Source of the DNA: Bagarius yarrelli
Lineage: Eukaryota > Chordata > Actinopteri > Siluriformes > Sisoridae
Direction: 5' to 3'
DNA: 64,000 nt
Assembly: GCA_005784505.1 (NCBI GenBank)
Contig: VCAZ01000022.1
Coordinates: forward strand, 1,405,695-1,469,694
Both the position numbers and the translations under genes were made by a program. Below are positions 52,863 to 63,980 of the stretch, one piece after another. The notes beneath the pieces are model-generated. The model searched no databases. It was not told the DNA's origin and was given only the letters and a program-made list of their open reading frames with translations. Position 1 is the first letter of the stretch, and each line of letters opens with the position of its first letter.

Positions 52863-55800
52863 ACTATTTAACCAACACACACCTGCTTGTGGGCAGAAAC
52901 TATAATATACCTGAAACTATAAAAGTGAAAGTACATAATTTTATTACTCTTATTTTAAATGTCTGAATTAGCCTTAAATTGTCTGAATTAGCATCATAAT
53001 GTCAATTACATACAATTTACAATTTCAACCTCAATTTCAAACAAGGATTCTTTAAGGCTGGGAAACGTCAAAAGTCCCTCAGTTTGAGTGGAAGGGAAAG
53101 TTGTCCTGCAGGTTTATAAGACAGGTTTCGTTTGTCAGATCAGGTTTCTGGGAATCATCGCGTGTAACTTTGCTCAAGGCTATTTTTTAAATTCATATTT
53201 CGTTACTCGTGCCGTAAACGAGACTGTGTTGTAATATTTATTAATAATTGAATTTGTACGCTAAGCATTGGAGACTTTTTTTTTAAAAATCGGCGTCCTG
53301 TTTTCTTTCCTCATTTAGACACGTGCCAGTAAACCTGTGTGATATGATAGCGGAGGTACACATCATCGCCTTCGCATGCATGAAGTCTTTAGGAATTGAA
53401 CTGCATTAATTATCCGCACTACAAGTTGAAAATCTGGATGAAACATTAAGGTTCCAGGTTAAAATGGTGACGGTTTTCTATCTTGTTTTTCAGGACTTTT
53501 TTTGGGGAATTTGAGCAAATAGGACAGTCGGTGATGGGTGGGGGGGTTGGACTATGGCAGGAAGCCAGCAAGTGCAATAGTGCAATAGCTCCAGATATGT
53601 TGACGTGCAGCGCTCCAGACTACTGCAAACCGACTTACCTGGTTTTAAAAGACTAATATCATCACTCAAGTTACACTACAGAGCGACCAAACGCTTTCGT
53701 ACAGATGATTTTTTCCGCTAAAAAGACAATAAATTTTAAAAAAAGTACCCTTGTAAGGTAGTTTTTTTTAAGAACTGGCACAGAGAGAGTCTTTACTAAT
53801 GAGGTCTTAAATATTTTAAACTAAGAACAATTTGAAAGCAAGCATTTATATTCATATAGAATCGGCATTTAGAGCCTATTGGCTTAGTTGTTTGCTGTTC
53901 AGGGACACCTTGTCTTTTTATTTCTGTCTGTCCGCTTTTATAAAAACCGATCCTTCTTGGTGGTTAAAGAATCTAGTACTTACTTCCTTTAAGTGCTAGT
54001 CCTGCGTTTGTCTGTCTGCCCTGTGTACAATTCAGCTGTTTTATATAAACAATGGATGCAGACAAACTTCTCTGTATTGTTAGGCTATATTGCTAAGTTG
54101 CTAAGCTAAAAGAGGCAGAAACACAAGCCTACTCTTGGTTATTTCTGGTCCGCTGGAGACCAATCAATTATGGACTGGAGTAAAATCTGTTGAATAAAAC
54201 CTCAGATTTCAGTGCAACTCACAGTGTTTCCTCTATGAAAACCATTTTAATTGTTATAACAAAGCCATTTCTTAGCTTTACCTTTCCACATTACATTACA
54301 TTACATTACACCAGAGTTTTCCCAAACTGGGGAATTGCAGCGGGTTCGTGAGTTGATGACAAGCAAATAATTAAATTATTTAAAAAAAAATTAACAAATA
54401 AAAGAATTCAAATAAATTTTACCAACAAAAATATAAATTATTTGTTTTATTTTTGTCCTGTGACATCGGACACAAATAATATCTCAGTACCTGTAAAGTC
54501 ATGCAAAATGGACGGATTAATTTCAAGCGCAAATAAAAAAAAAATAATAATACCAGGAGGTCCAATCAAAAGCCCGCAAAAAAACGGACTGAAGCAAGAA
54601 AAACAGCGAGAAGTACATGCAGAGACGGTGCTGATGGCAGGTCTTCTCCCGTGTGTGTTTAATGTGTCTGGAGAAACAAATGAGTGTATGACACCAGCTT
54701 TTTTTAAGAAGACATTTAGAAATAAAACATGTTTAACTTTTATATGTTTACATGTGCAATAACCATAAATACTGGATAAAACTTGAAAAGGATGATTAAT
54801 GAATGATTCTAAAGTGAAGATGCAAATCATTGAAATATATCCTTAAAATCTCTGGGGATATTTTAGGTAAATTCTTTGGTTAAAGGGGTTCGGCTGACGA
54901 AAAGTTTAATTTAAAAAAAAAAAAAAAAAACCCTGATGCATTTCACTAATAGAACTTTATTGTAGAATCGAGTCAGAGTTTTAAAGGATCTTTTGTGATT
55001 GTCACCACACTTCAATTGTGCTGTGGGTTGCAATGTTTTTAGGAAGTGAAAATTGCACCACGATCCTGCACGCGGTGTAGAACAGTTTTAGTAAAATCGA
55101 GGAATTGCAGTACTATTCATTAGTAAACGACAGAAAGTGTGTTTGATGCATTGACTTGCACAGTTGCGTGCCCAAGTAGTTCATCATAAAATTCTGGATG
55201 TGTTTTTGAGGGAAGATGGAGGTGCCGGTTTAACGAGTTTTTAACGGGCCAGTCTGTACTCACGACCCTGTTACTACAAACACACTCATGCATAATCCAA
55301 ATGACGGCAATTTAAATAAATCTCGCCGCAGGTTTAATTCACCGTAGAGTAACAGAGGAAATTAACTTAAACATTCCAGCCGAAAGGTGTGGATAAGCAA
55401 TTAAATAAGACTGACTGAAAACAACAGGTTTACCGGTAACACCTACGATGGAGACTATTTGAAGCTTTGTATTAAATTCACATCTACAGTATGGAGGGCA
55501 AGGGCAAGAATGGAATCAATCAGTATATTAAGACATTAAAATACCTATAATAAACTAGGTTAATAACAAACATTGAGCCGATTAAGTCCAACGCTACAGG
55601 ATTCTGGATCTACGCCGAGATTTTCTTTTGTGTTGTATAAAGAATTAAATTATTCTTCTTTGACTATTTTCTGTAAACAAGTCTCGGACAGTAACAAGCC
55701 GCCTTCGGTTAAATTATTTACATGAAGATGATGTCAATCTGAGACCGAGAAAGAAAAGTAAAAACGATTTAAGGCACTTAGTTTGATTTGTAGGGAAATC

Positions 55801-56276
55801 TTTACTAACGATTTAGAATATAAAGCTTTCATTTTCCTCTAAATGGAGTATTAAATTTAGTTACCCTTTAAATAATTATAATAATAATAATAATAATAAT
55901 AATGTTTTTAACAGTCAGCTTTTACAAATAAAGCATAGCAGTTGCTTTAGAATAAATAAATTATCGATTCAAATCGAAATGATTACATCATCAAATCAAA
56001 ATCTAAAACAAGTGCAAATAAATGAATGAATGAAATAAACGAATGATGGACGAATAAATGAGAAAGTAACACATGCTGTTATAGTCTTGTTATTAATATT
56101 AGTGATCTTATTAGTGTAACAATTATTAATCCAGGATAAAGAGTTTATAACGGGTTAAGAATGGACATAACAGAACGCATGCACAGATATTGCGTATTAT
56201 ATATAAGCACAGAACGTATATATAACGCATGCCAAAATTTGCGTCCGGATTGCTTGCACATTTCTGCACGCTTGCT

Positions 56277-56325
<49 letters not shown>

Positions 56326-56339
56326 CCTCTCCCTCTTTG
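52863..56339. other. Probable znf518b 5' intron
   Basis: AT-rich DNA with poly-A/T runs, a (TTACA)n patch at 54292-54309, a (TAA)n patch at 55882-55902 and a CT repeat at 56281-56325. The open frames at 54442-54830 on both strands show no domain I know. No exon could be supported. Confidence 0.45.
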
Positions 56340-57060
56340 TTTCCGCCATGTCGAATTCCTTTCCTCCTCCCCGCACACACGGCCAGCAACAGATATAAAA
56401 AACAAACCTTTTCCTTGCCTCTGTTCCACCGTTTCAATCCGCGCTTATATACCAGATGCTCCACGACGTCCTATAACGCGTGTAAAACCGTCTATGTCGC
56501 TCTTAGTCCTGTGTATGAACGCCAAAAATCCGTGCTTGAGTCATGCATTGCGCGCATCCTATTGGCTGTATGTGGCGCACAGCAGTAGAGCTCTACACAC
56601 TCATCACGCCGCTGCGTTTAACCCCTTACAGCCCGGAACTTCACAGCTTTCCCGCCTTCTGCTCAACGATTGTCGTTACTTTTTTTCACATTTATGATAG
56701 TTAATAAGTTTTAAATTAATCTGGTGGACACATATGGGGGAAAAAATGGTGTTTAGTGCTGTTGTTTTAATATTCCTGTCATGACTGACACCAGCAAGCA
56801 AAGGGTTAAAACGACTTCCGCCATTTCCGCCATAGGCGACATTTCCGTCCTGAGGTGACTCGGTAAACATTTGGAAGGAAGTTACACCGTAAAACTATTA
56901 TTAACTCCAGAAAGTTGTGCTAGTAGTTAATTTGGAGTGGAATAAATAATAATAACGCACGTCTGTCATTGTTACTGTTAGTAATTCTACATAAATGTAA
57001 ATGACGTGGTAAGATATAAAAAAAACTAGAGGGCGTGGCTTCCAAAGGGGCGTGGCGTCA
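56340..57060 (-). promoter_or_regulatory. Candidate znf518b promoter region
   Basis: GC-richer DNA with minus-strand promoter signals: CCAAT at 56561-56565, TATATAAG at 56444-56451, and a YY1-like GACATGGCGG at 56343-56352. A second cluster at about 56815-56845 reads, on the minus strand, ATGGCGGAAATGGCGGAAGT (two YY1-like and one ETS-like site). Two GGGCGTGG KLF boxes lie at 57031 and 57048. Transcription toward znf518b is inferred, and the exact start and the exon 1 donor were not found. A bidirectional promoter cannot be excluded. Confidence 0.4.
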
Positions 57061-57089
57061 GACAAGAACTCGTCAGCGTTAAGAAAACA

Positions 57090-57420
57090 CGTACCTTGAG
57101 TTTAATTCGTTCCGCGATCGAGCTCTTAGGTTAAATTACTCTGATGTCAAATAATTTTCCCCCATTGAAATAAATTGAAATGACATTAATCCGTTTCAGG
57201 TACCCACAAAACAATGCAATTTTTGAAAATAAGAAAAATATACTCATAAATAACAATTACTGTATAAAAAACAGTACAATAGAATGTACTGCAGTGAACT
57301 GGTTTTATTAAGTATAATGTGCAGCATTTACCTTGGAGATCAGACGACTCCACTTGCTAACGCGCATGTCTGACTATCTATCGAGTGAGATACAGGATGC
57401 TGGGCGGATGTTACGGCGAG
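57090..57420. repeat. Probable transposon-derived repeat
   Basis: CCTTGAGTTTAATTCGTTCC, GCGATCGAGCTCTTAGGTTA, CCCCCATTGAAATAAATTGA and CATTAATCCGTTTCAGG form a pattern (ATTCGTTCC...CCATTGAAAT...ATCCGTT) that I associate with dispersed fish DNA elements. Family not identified. Confidence 0.4.
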
Positions 57421-57616
57421 TTTGTACGCTTGTTAGGCGTCTTTGCTGCCTAATGCCGAGTTCACACTGTTCAATACTTAGACATCAGCAATAGTCCCTG
57501 ACTGGACTTCATCCATAAGCCAGCCAAGTGTACATTCTGTTCGATTCTTAAAGTGACACAACCTTTATCTTAAGCGAAGTAAAGTTTTGCAAGCGAGAAA
57601 AGTGTAGTAGTTCTCC

Positions 57617-57643
57617 TTGTAGAGAACTACAAGTTCTCTACAA
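57617..57643. repeat. Perfect 12-bp inverted repeat
   Basis: Arms TTGTAGAGAACT and AGTTCTCTACAA are exact reverse complements separated by ACA. It lies just before the BEL/Pao-like fragment. Confidence 0.8.
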
Positions 57644-57649
57644 TGGCTC

Positions 57650-58325
57650 CAAGAACTCTAGTTGTAAGCACAGAGAAGGTGTGGAACCTGCAAGTTAGAA
57701 GGCTTTCCACAGTTAACACTTGTGTGTTCATTCCGTCCAGCATAACTCACATACCCATGTCAAAAGGTGCAAAATCCTTGGTCTCATTCAGAGAACCTCC
57801 AAGACAAGATACCACCTCTACGGGATTGTCTAGTAGGTTTGCTTATTTGGTACAACTGCACAAAAGCCCTTCTTCCAAAGGAAGCAATTGTGGGCAAAGA
57901 GCCTCAGACTTATGCCCAGTAAATAGATCTTGGATGGAGTACCGTCAGTTACAAAACTCCATGCATAGATTTCAATGATGACATTGGCATAACAGATGTG
58001 AAAATTCTGCCAGTATCAAATCAAGTACACAGCAAAGTTACACAATTCTTCAAATTGGTTCAAAAGGGTTCTTTAGCAAGGTGGGAGAAATCAAAGATTA
58101 TGGCTATTTTGTGCAACACAGAAAAGTAGATAATTGTTAGATCGCCTACATAAATTCGTTGACTGGTCAAGAGTAGTTAAAGCAGTAACCAAAAACAGAC
58201 AGATAACTTGCATAAATCAAGTTCATTTTTGGACAAGGATGGTATTGGTGGTAAGAGTGGGAGGACGTTTAAGTCATGCCCTATTTCACACTTATGTAAA
58301 ATCACCCAGCAATACTCCCTAAAAA
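57650..58325 (+). pseudogene. Decayed BEL/Pao-like retrotransposon pol fragment
   Basis: A frame from about 58135 reads LDRLHKFVDWSRVVKAV and, further on, VVRVGGRLSHA. This pairing is typical of the stretch between RNase H and integrase in BEL/Pao elements (..SxWxRLxRAVA.., LRVGGRLxxA). Upstream pieces are open only in short frames with stops between them. No LTRs, reverse transcriptase motif or complete frame were found. Identification is by motif recall only. Confidence 0.4.
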
Positions 58326-59860
58326 CAACCATCATCTTTACCTGTCAAGTACTTGTCAAGGTGCATTGCTAAGGACTAGAATTGTTAATGACTACAAAAC
58401 TGCAAGCTAATAGTCGAGTGATCCTGGTATAAAGTAGTGTTGTTTTATCACACCTTCAAATGTGTCAAATGCAGAAAGACATAGTCAAAAAAGATGTTTC
58501 TGGTGCAATGTTTGGCTAGAAAGTTCCAGATTCGATGAAAGAAAGAATATCTTCTCGATTTACATTTAGGACAAAAGGGGCATAAATATAAATAAAACAT
58601 AAAAGTAAATGTTTTTTCACACCACACAATGAATGGAAGCTAGCCAGGATAATATAAGTCCCCTTAGGGACAGATGGTAGGGTGAGAACAGCCTACCACA
58701 TTTGACGAAAAAGGGGGTCAAAGTGCTCAACTAAATATTGCTTTAACAGCTGGTAGAAAAGGTTTTTACTTTACTCAAAGCAGATTCGAAGGGTACATAC
58801 AATAATCATTACGGTAAAGAAATTCCACAAATCTGAGTGATTTGGTGGAAGTGTAATATTATATTGCTTAAAGTTTTCTTTTCATTTTTAATAATGTTTT
58901 AATCTGAATGGTTTCTATTATTCTCTTCTTTAGTTTATTTTTTTTTTTTTTTCAAAACTCAGTCTAAACAAATTTATATATAAATAGAAGTGACCTATAT
59001 AAACTATATAAATAAAGGTGACTTGACTTGACTTGACTTGACTTAAACACAGTGTGACATAAGGTTATACTGTTATATTACCACATTATGATCCAATACA
59101 GCCAACGAGGTATCTGGTTTATTATCTGTATCTTGTTGATTGATATTTATTTGCTGAACATGCTAAGATAAAGTGCTGCCGTTAAATGTGTTCAGATTCC
59201 ACAACCTACATCTCTGAATCTGATTGATATAATTGGCTGAATCATTTAAATAATTACCTTAATTACTTAATTACCGACATTAAAGCACACTAAACTCGAA
59301 TTCACTGAATCACGGTTGGCTACGTTTATTTAATTCTCTAACAGCTGGCTATAACAGGTTTAATATTTAAGTTTGTTTGCACCCCTAACCCCCAACTCCC
59401 ACCCTTGTTTGACAGCAACCACCACTGATTAGGATTAAATATGTTGTTTCGAACCCCAGATCTCCTCACCCAACATTAATACCTGAACCAGAGCCGGGCA
59501 AAATTTGGAATTTTGAATCCAAAATTAATACTAGTGTAAAGCTGGTTTATTTCGGTACATTTCTAGTGTCCCTAGAACACATTCGGTATTTCACCTAATA
59601 CTGTATCCCTTTGAATACTTAGTGTAAATTAACACCAGGTCAGACTCAGGCAACTGAATTTCCTAATATTAACAACATACCGTGTCTCACTGTCGGTTCT
59701 ATTTGAAACTACCACACAAATTCCTACGAGGGTCTACTGAAGACGGCCTGCAAACCATGTCTTTATAGAGTTTTCCTTGTTTAAAGGTAATTTCATGCTG
59801 GAAATATAAAATATCTTCATTCCAGGAAAACATAAATCTTATGGAAATCCATGATTTTAC
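58326..59860. other. Gene-free segment with retroelement tail
   Basis: AT-rich unique DNA. At 59015-59044, TAAATAAAGGTGACTTGACT continues as (TTGAC)n, a common 3' tail type of fish non-LTR elements, so upstream sequence may be a decayed LINE. No gene seen. Confidence 0.45.
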
Positions 59861-59861
59861 A

Positions 59862-59995
59862 CTTACAGTTGAGCAATTGGGGGTTAAGGGCCCTGCTCAG
59901 AGGCCCAGCAGTGGCAACATGTTGGTGCTGGGAATCGAACCCCAATCTTCCAATTAGCAGACCACCACCTTAACCACTATGCTACTACTTCCCCC
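59862..59995 (-). mobile_element. SINE (family A), inverted, tail missing
   Basis: ACAGTTGAGCAATTGGGGGT, TAAGGGCCCTGCTCAGAGGC, CCAGCAGTGGCAACATG, TTGGTGCTGGGAATCGAACC and CACCACCTTAACCACTATGC. Confidence 0.78.
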
Positions 59996-60590
59996 ATTTA
60001 TATCAGTTGAAGTAATAAACCGTATGTCCTAAAGGGGGTAGTTCCTGTAGGCTTTGTTGCCTGCCATAACTCTTGATACCATCTGGCCCCCTGTGGACTC
60101 TTTTTCTTTGTCATGTATTGTATGCAATGCTATGAACTCTACCCACTGAATACTGTAAATGCCCATCCTGCATTTACAGCTTACTGAACTTTTTTTGACC
60201 AACCGTCCGCCAGTCTTCTTTTTTCTGTAATTGTATGTAAAGCCCTAAAACACTACCTACTGACTGCTTTAAGTACCAACCTTTAACTCACAGACCAGCG
60301 TTTGAGCAAACTCCCTCCATCCACGATTAAAGAATCCTGTTAAACATCCTTCAGGTCTCCTGGTCTCCTTGGGTTAATTTCCAACAGTAGCCTTAAAGCA
60401 TTGTAACAAAACAGCAACAAAACAAAACGACATGCAACATTTGCTGTTAAGTTGCTTTTCCATTTTTTTTTTTTTGTTTTTTTTTGGGATGTGGCTGTTA
60501 GCAGCAGCTTTGCAAACCACACAAAAATAAAGTACAGAAATTTTACTGTTAGTTACAGAATTAAACTGTTTCATTAAGAATTATAAGGGT
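59996..60590. other. Gene-free segment
   Basis: No gene or known repeat recognised. There are T-rich runs at 60463-60485. Confidence 0.45.
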
Positions 60591-60693
60591 TGGGTGGCGC
60601 AGTGCTATAGTGGGTTAAGGCACCGGCACCAGCATGCACAAGATGTTGCGGTCCGGCGACCCGGGTTTAATTCCGGCTCGGGTTCTTTCCGGT

Positions 60694-60736
<43 letters not shown>

Positions 60737-60779
60737 TTTCATCTGTCTTTCTTATCAATAAAGGCAAAAAATGCCCAAA
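60591..60779 (+). mobile_element. tRNA-derived SINE, family B, full length
   Basis: Head TGGGTGGCGCAGTGCTATAG and GGGTTAAGGCACC (box A-like), then GTCCGGCGACCCGGGTTTAA (box B), CTCGGGTTCTTTCCGGTCCC, a (CT)n stretch, and a tail TCAATAAAGGCAAAAAATGC. Better preserved than the copy at 3311. Confidence 0.72.
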
Positions 60780-61739
60780 TTGGAATATAATTCCTTAAAA
60801 AAAAGTTATTAATAGTTATATAATTGTTACATTTTCTTGTCAGATTAATATTGTAACTAATTCCAAAAGCTGAATAATTGATCAAAAACCTACTGAATAA
60901 TAATTGACAATCACAGCTCAGATTTAAAAAAAAACAACAACAACCTTTTTTGTTACAACAGGCACGACATAATTGCACAAGCTAAAATGACTGTCGATTA
61001 CTCGACTAATCGTTCTGACAATCGTAGATTATCTATGAAATTAATCATTTGCTGCAGCCATAAACAATTCCTGTCTACCAGCATTAAAGCACTGCAGCTA
61101 TGAAGCTTGAATTCTCTCACACAAACTATATTTTTATGCACAACATGAGTCACCGTCTATATAATAACCTACAACACCACAATCACACCATCTTTATTCT
61201 GGTAGTTATAGTGTCATTGCTTCCATCGGTGTAGCACCACATTCTGCAACACTGCAAATTATGCATGTCATTGGCTTCCTGTTTTGGCCCAAAAGGACCC
61301 AAAACAAAAAACCCACACAAAAATCCACAGCTAGCTTTAAATCTAACCTTATAATAACCTACTACAGTGAACAGGTGTATAGAATGGACTTTATTTACAA
61401 ATCTATGTATGTAGATGCAAATGTATGTTTTTTTTTTAAATCACTATGGTTTACTATTTAAGTTGATGAAACTGATATGTAACTGCAGTTTATGTTCATG
61501 GTTAAATAAAATTAATAAATATATTTATTTTTCTAAATCAGCAGCTACATTGTATTGTCACGATGTGCCTGTTAATATTTTTGATTCGTCCTAAATTTAT
61601 ATAATATAACGAAACAACAACTATAAGCCAACGAATTATGTTTTTAAACGATTTAATTGCATTTTCCCTAAATCTATACGTTAACAGGTGCATCTTTATA
61701 CATTATTCAGTAATGTCTGATCGATTTTCTGATCAGGCG
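60780..61739. other. Gene-free segment upstream of wdr1
   Basis: AT-rich unique DNA, no exon or repeat recognised. Confidence 0.45.
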
Positions 61740-62015
61740 AATGTCTCGGGTACCCAAGTGGTCCTTGGGATGCGAGTTGTGCACGAGCGCGCATTTTGTT
61801 GAATCCCACAGCGGTGCAGCGCAGAAGTCGACTTTACCATATATGGACAAAGGCAAGCGTCCCTCGCGCCGCTCCTGCTTCCGGGTTGGTGCGATTAGGC
61901 GGAGACCGTAGCGGCCGGTAGCAGAGGGACCGAGCTAAAGGATCCGGACGGCGCCGTTTGTCATTCATTCAAATTGGAATAAAATCAACACATCGCGAAG
62001 AACAAGCGGACAAAC
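61740..62015 (+). promoter_or_regulatory. wdr1 promoter with SRF CArG box and 5' UTR
   Basis: A GC- and CpG-rich stretch in AT-rich flanks. It contains CCATATATGG at 61837-61846, a perfect serum-response-factor CArG box, about 170 bp before the wdr1 ATG. GC-rich sites follow (CGCGCCGCTCC, GGCGGAGACC, GTAGCGGCCGG). The transcription start is probably between about 61870 and 61930. WDR1 encodes an actin regulator, and cytoskeletal genes are classic SRF/MRTF targets; use of this site is inferred. Confidence 0.6.
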
Positions 62016-62031
62016 ATGTCGTACGAACTAA
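62016..62031 (+). CDS. wdr1: WD repeat protein 1 (AIP1), first coding exon
   Basis: WDR1/AIP1 binds cofilin-decorated actin filaments and speeds their disassembly. Only the start is in the window: ATGTCGTACGAACTAA encodes MSYEL plus one base of the next codon (A..), followed by the donor GTAAGA at 62032. Vertebrate WDR1 starts M(P/S)YE(I/L)K, so the peptide and the split Lys-type codon fit. The ATG has A at -3. A CpG-rich promoter directly upstream and the znf518b neighbour agree with WDR1 synteny. Five residues alone would be weak evidence. The remaining WD40-repeat exons lie beyond the window. Confidence 0.7.
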
Positions 62032-62792
62032 GTAAGATTTAAGCTTAGAAAAAAAGCTGTGTTGTGTTTGGCAACCCGGAAATCATGACGCTAATGACAG
62101 CGGCTGTGTTCCAATTGTCAGCCTTTTAATTCTGTAGGCGACTAGACTGACCGATTATAATGTTGAATCTGGCAGCATTACTATTATTAAAAAATTTAAA
62201 TTAATCACAATTGTATAATGGACGCGCTGACGTCATCGGACAACACGATAAAATAAACATTAAGCGACATGACGGTTAGCCAACCGGCTAACATCAAACC
62301 CGCTACAGCGGAGTGTAAACATGAAACCAAATGAGTGGGAAAGTGAAGCTCAGTGTAGCTTTGATAAAAAAATTTTGAGCGTTTTTGTGTGATTAATTTA
62401 CTGATTTATAAGTGTGTGTAAGGTTAATTGCACATCAAAGCCTTGGTGGAACCGGAAATATGCTTCATTCATCACGTCACTCAGGAATGACTCGTGCGTT
62501 CGGAATGGATAGCTGACAGAAAAACTTTTTTGAAAAAAAAAAAAAAAAAAAAATTATTCAATATATTTTGCTAAATAATGTAGGAAAGTATTATTACAGT
62601 TATTCTAAAATAATTATAACAGCATGATGATATTTATTATTCGAGTGTAGCGAGCTTGTTAATACCTGAGAAATTAAGGATCCTGATTGGCTGATTTTGT
62701 TTCTTACCATAGCAACTGGTGTCCAATAGAATGTCATCAAAATGTGATTCAAGTTTAGACAATTAAATAAAGCTGATTGGTTGTAGCTTATT

Positions 62793-62979
62793 GCTGAGGG
62801 TGTTGGACTGATGATCAGAAGGTTGTGGGTTCAATTCCCAGCACCATCAAAAGACCACTGTTGGGCCCCTGAGCAAGGCCCCTAACTCATAACTAGTACG
62901 CTGGATTAAAAAAAAAAAGTTTGTAAATGTTAGTCGCGTTTGGGAAGGGCATCTGCGGAATGCTAGGAATGTAAAGGTA
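62793..62979 (+). mobile_element. SINE (family A) in wdr1 intron 1
   Basis: GAGGGTGTTGGACTGATGAT, GGTTGTGGGTTCAATTCCCA, GCACCATC, CCACTGTTGGGCCCCTGAGC, AAGGCCCCTAAC and tail GGCATCTGCGGAATGCTAGG. Confidence 0.8.
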
Positions 62980-63080
62980 AAATGATTTTGAGTGGTCAAA
63001 CGAATGCACCAATCAGAATCGTTTATTTTAACGTGCTCGTTTTTAAATGGCGCGTCGTTCCCAGGGATTTTAATTCTTCA

Positions 63081-63267
63081 CTACATCCTACATTTCTGGC
63101 ATTTTGGCGGACGTCCCTATCCAGAGCGAATTACATTTATCTCTTTTATACAATCGAGCAATTGGGGGTTAAGGGTCTTGTACAGGGGCCCCTCAGTGGT
63201 CCACCTGGTGGTGCTGGGAATCGAACCCCCAATCTTCTAACGTTCCAACCACTGGCTACCACTTCCA
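63081..63267 (-). mobile_element. SINE (family A), inverted, in wdr1 intron 1
   Basis: TTTTGGCGGACGTCCCTATC, CAGAGCGAATTACATTTATC, GCAATTGGGGGTTAAGGGTC, AGGGGCCCCTCAGTGGTCCA, GGTGGTGCTGGGAATCGAAC, and head complement ACCACTGGCTACCACTTCC. Nearly full length. Confidence 0.82.
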
Positions 63268-63679
63268 ATTAAAAAAAGTCTTTAGTGACAAAATGTTGAG
63301 GGTTTTGCAATGTTGAACTATAAACATATTTAAGATCACGTTTATTAATAAACTGAAACTGTAATGATTAAATTTAACCCTTTTGCCCACGGCCTGAAAT
63401 CACATGCTGCTCATGTACAGGGTAAATTTGAGTTGGTACGTACTGCATGTATGATTAGGGCATCCACATCCGCCATGTTAATATTGTCACATGACCTGCG
63501 TCATCACAGCAGCGTGAATTTAAAGTTAAGATGGAAAAAAAAAAAAAGTACTTTAAACGCTATACAAATGTGACGACTTGTCTTTCGCGCGAGCTCATGG
63601 TGTAGTAAAGCCCCCACCGAATGTGTACTGTAGAATCCAGGCGGGAGCAGATCATCCGTAAACTTTCCACACACTTATT

Positions 63680-63980
63680 TGCAGCCTGTCCTAATACCCA
63701 CACTACGCCCTAAGCTCTACCACTGAGTGCCCGCTCGAGTTAATCAGTGCACGGGAATAAGTGCACTGACGTCACTGCTAAAAATGCTAATTATGTGAAA
63801 AGTTAAACTTCACTTGACTTTTCTATTTTACTTTCCTGCAGTTTTTTTTCTTCATTGGTTTAAAACATCACACCACCAGATGAATTCTGGGTAATGGCCA
63901 ATTAGACTCGCACTTACAGAAAGTGTGCATTAAGGGCGGCAGGGCGGAGAAGCTCACCAGTAAATTGGGACACCCTATAC
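63680..63980 (+). mobile_element. Putative MITE-like repeat
   Basis: GCCTGTCCTAATACCCACAC at one side and TAAATTGGGACACCCTATAC at the other. A similar start (CCCTGTTCTAATACCTGCAC) occurs inside a clnk intron at about 46277, which suggests a dispersed element. It includes a perfect palindromic CRE, TGACGTCA, at 63767-63774. Family unknown to me. Confidence 0.35.
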
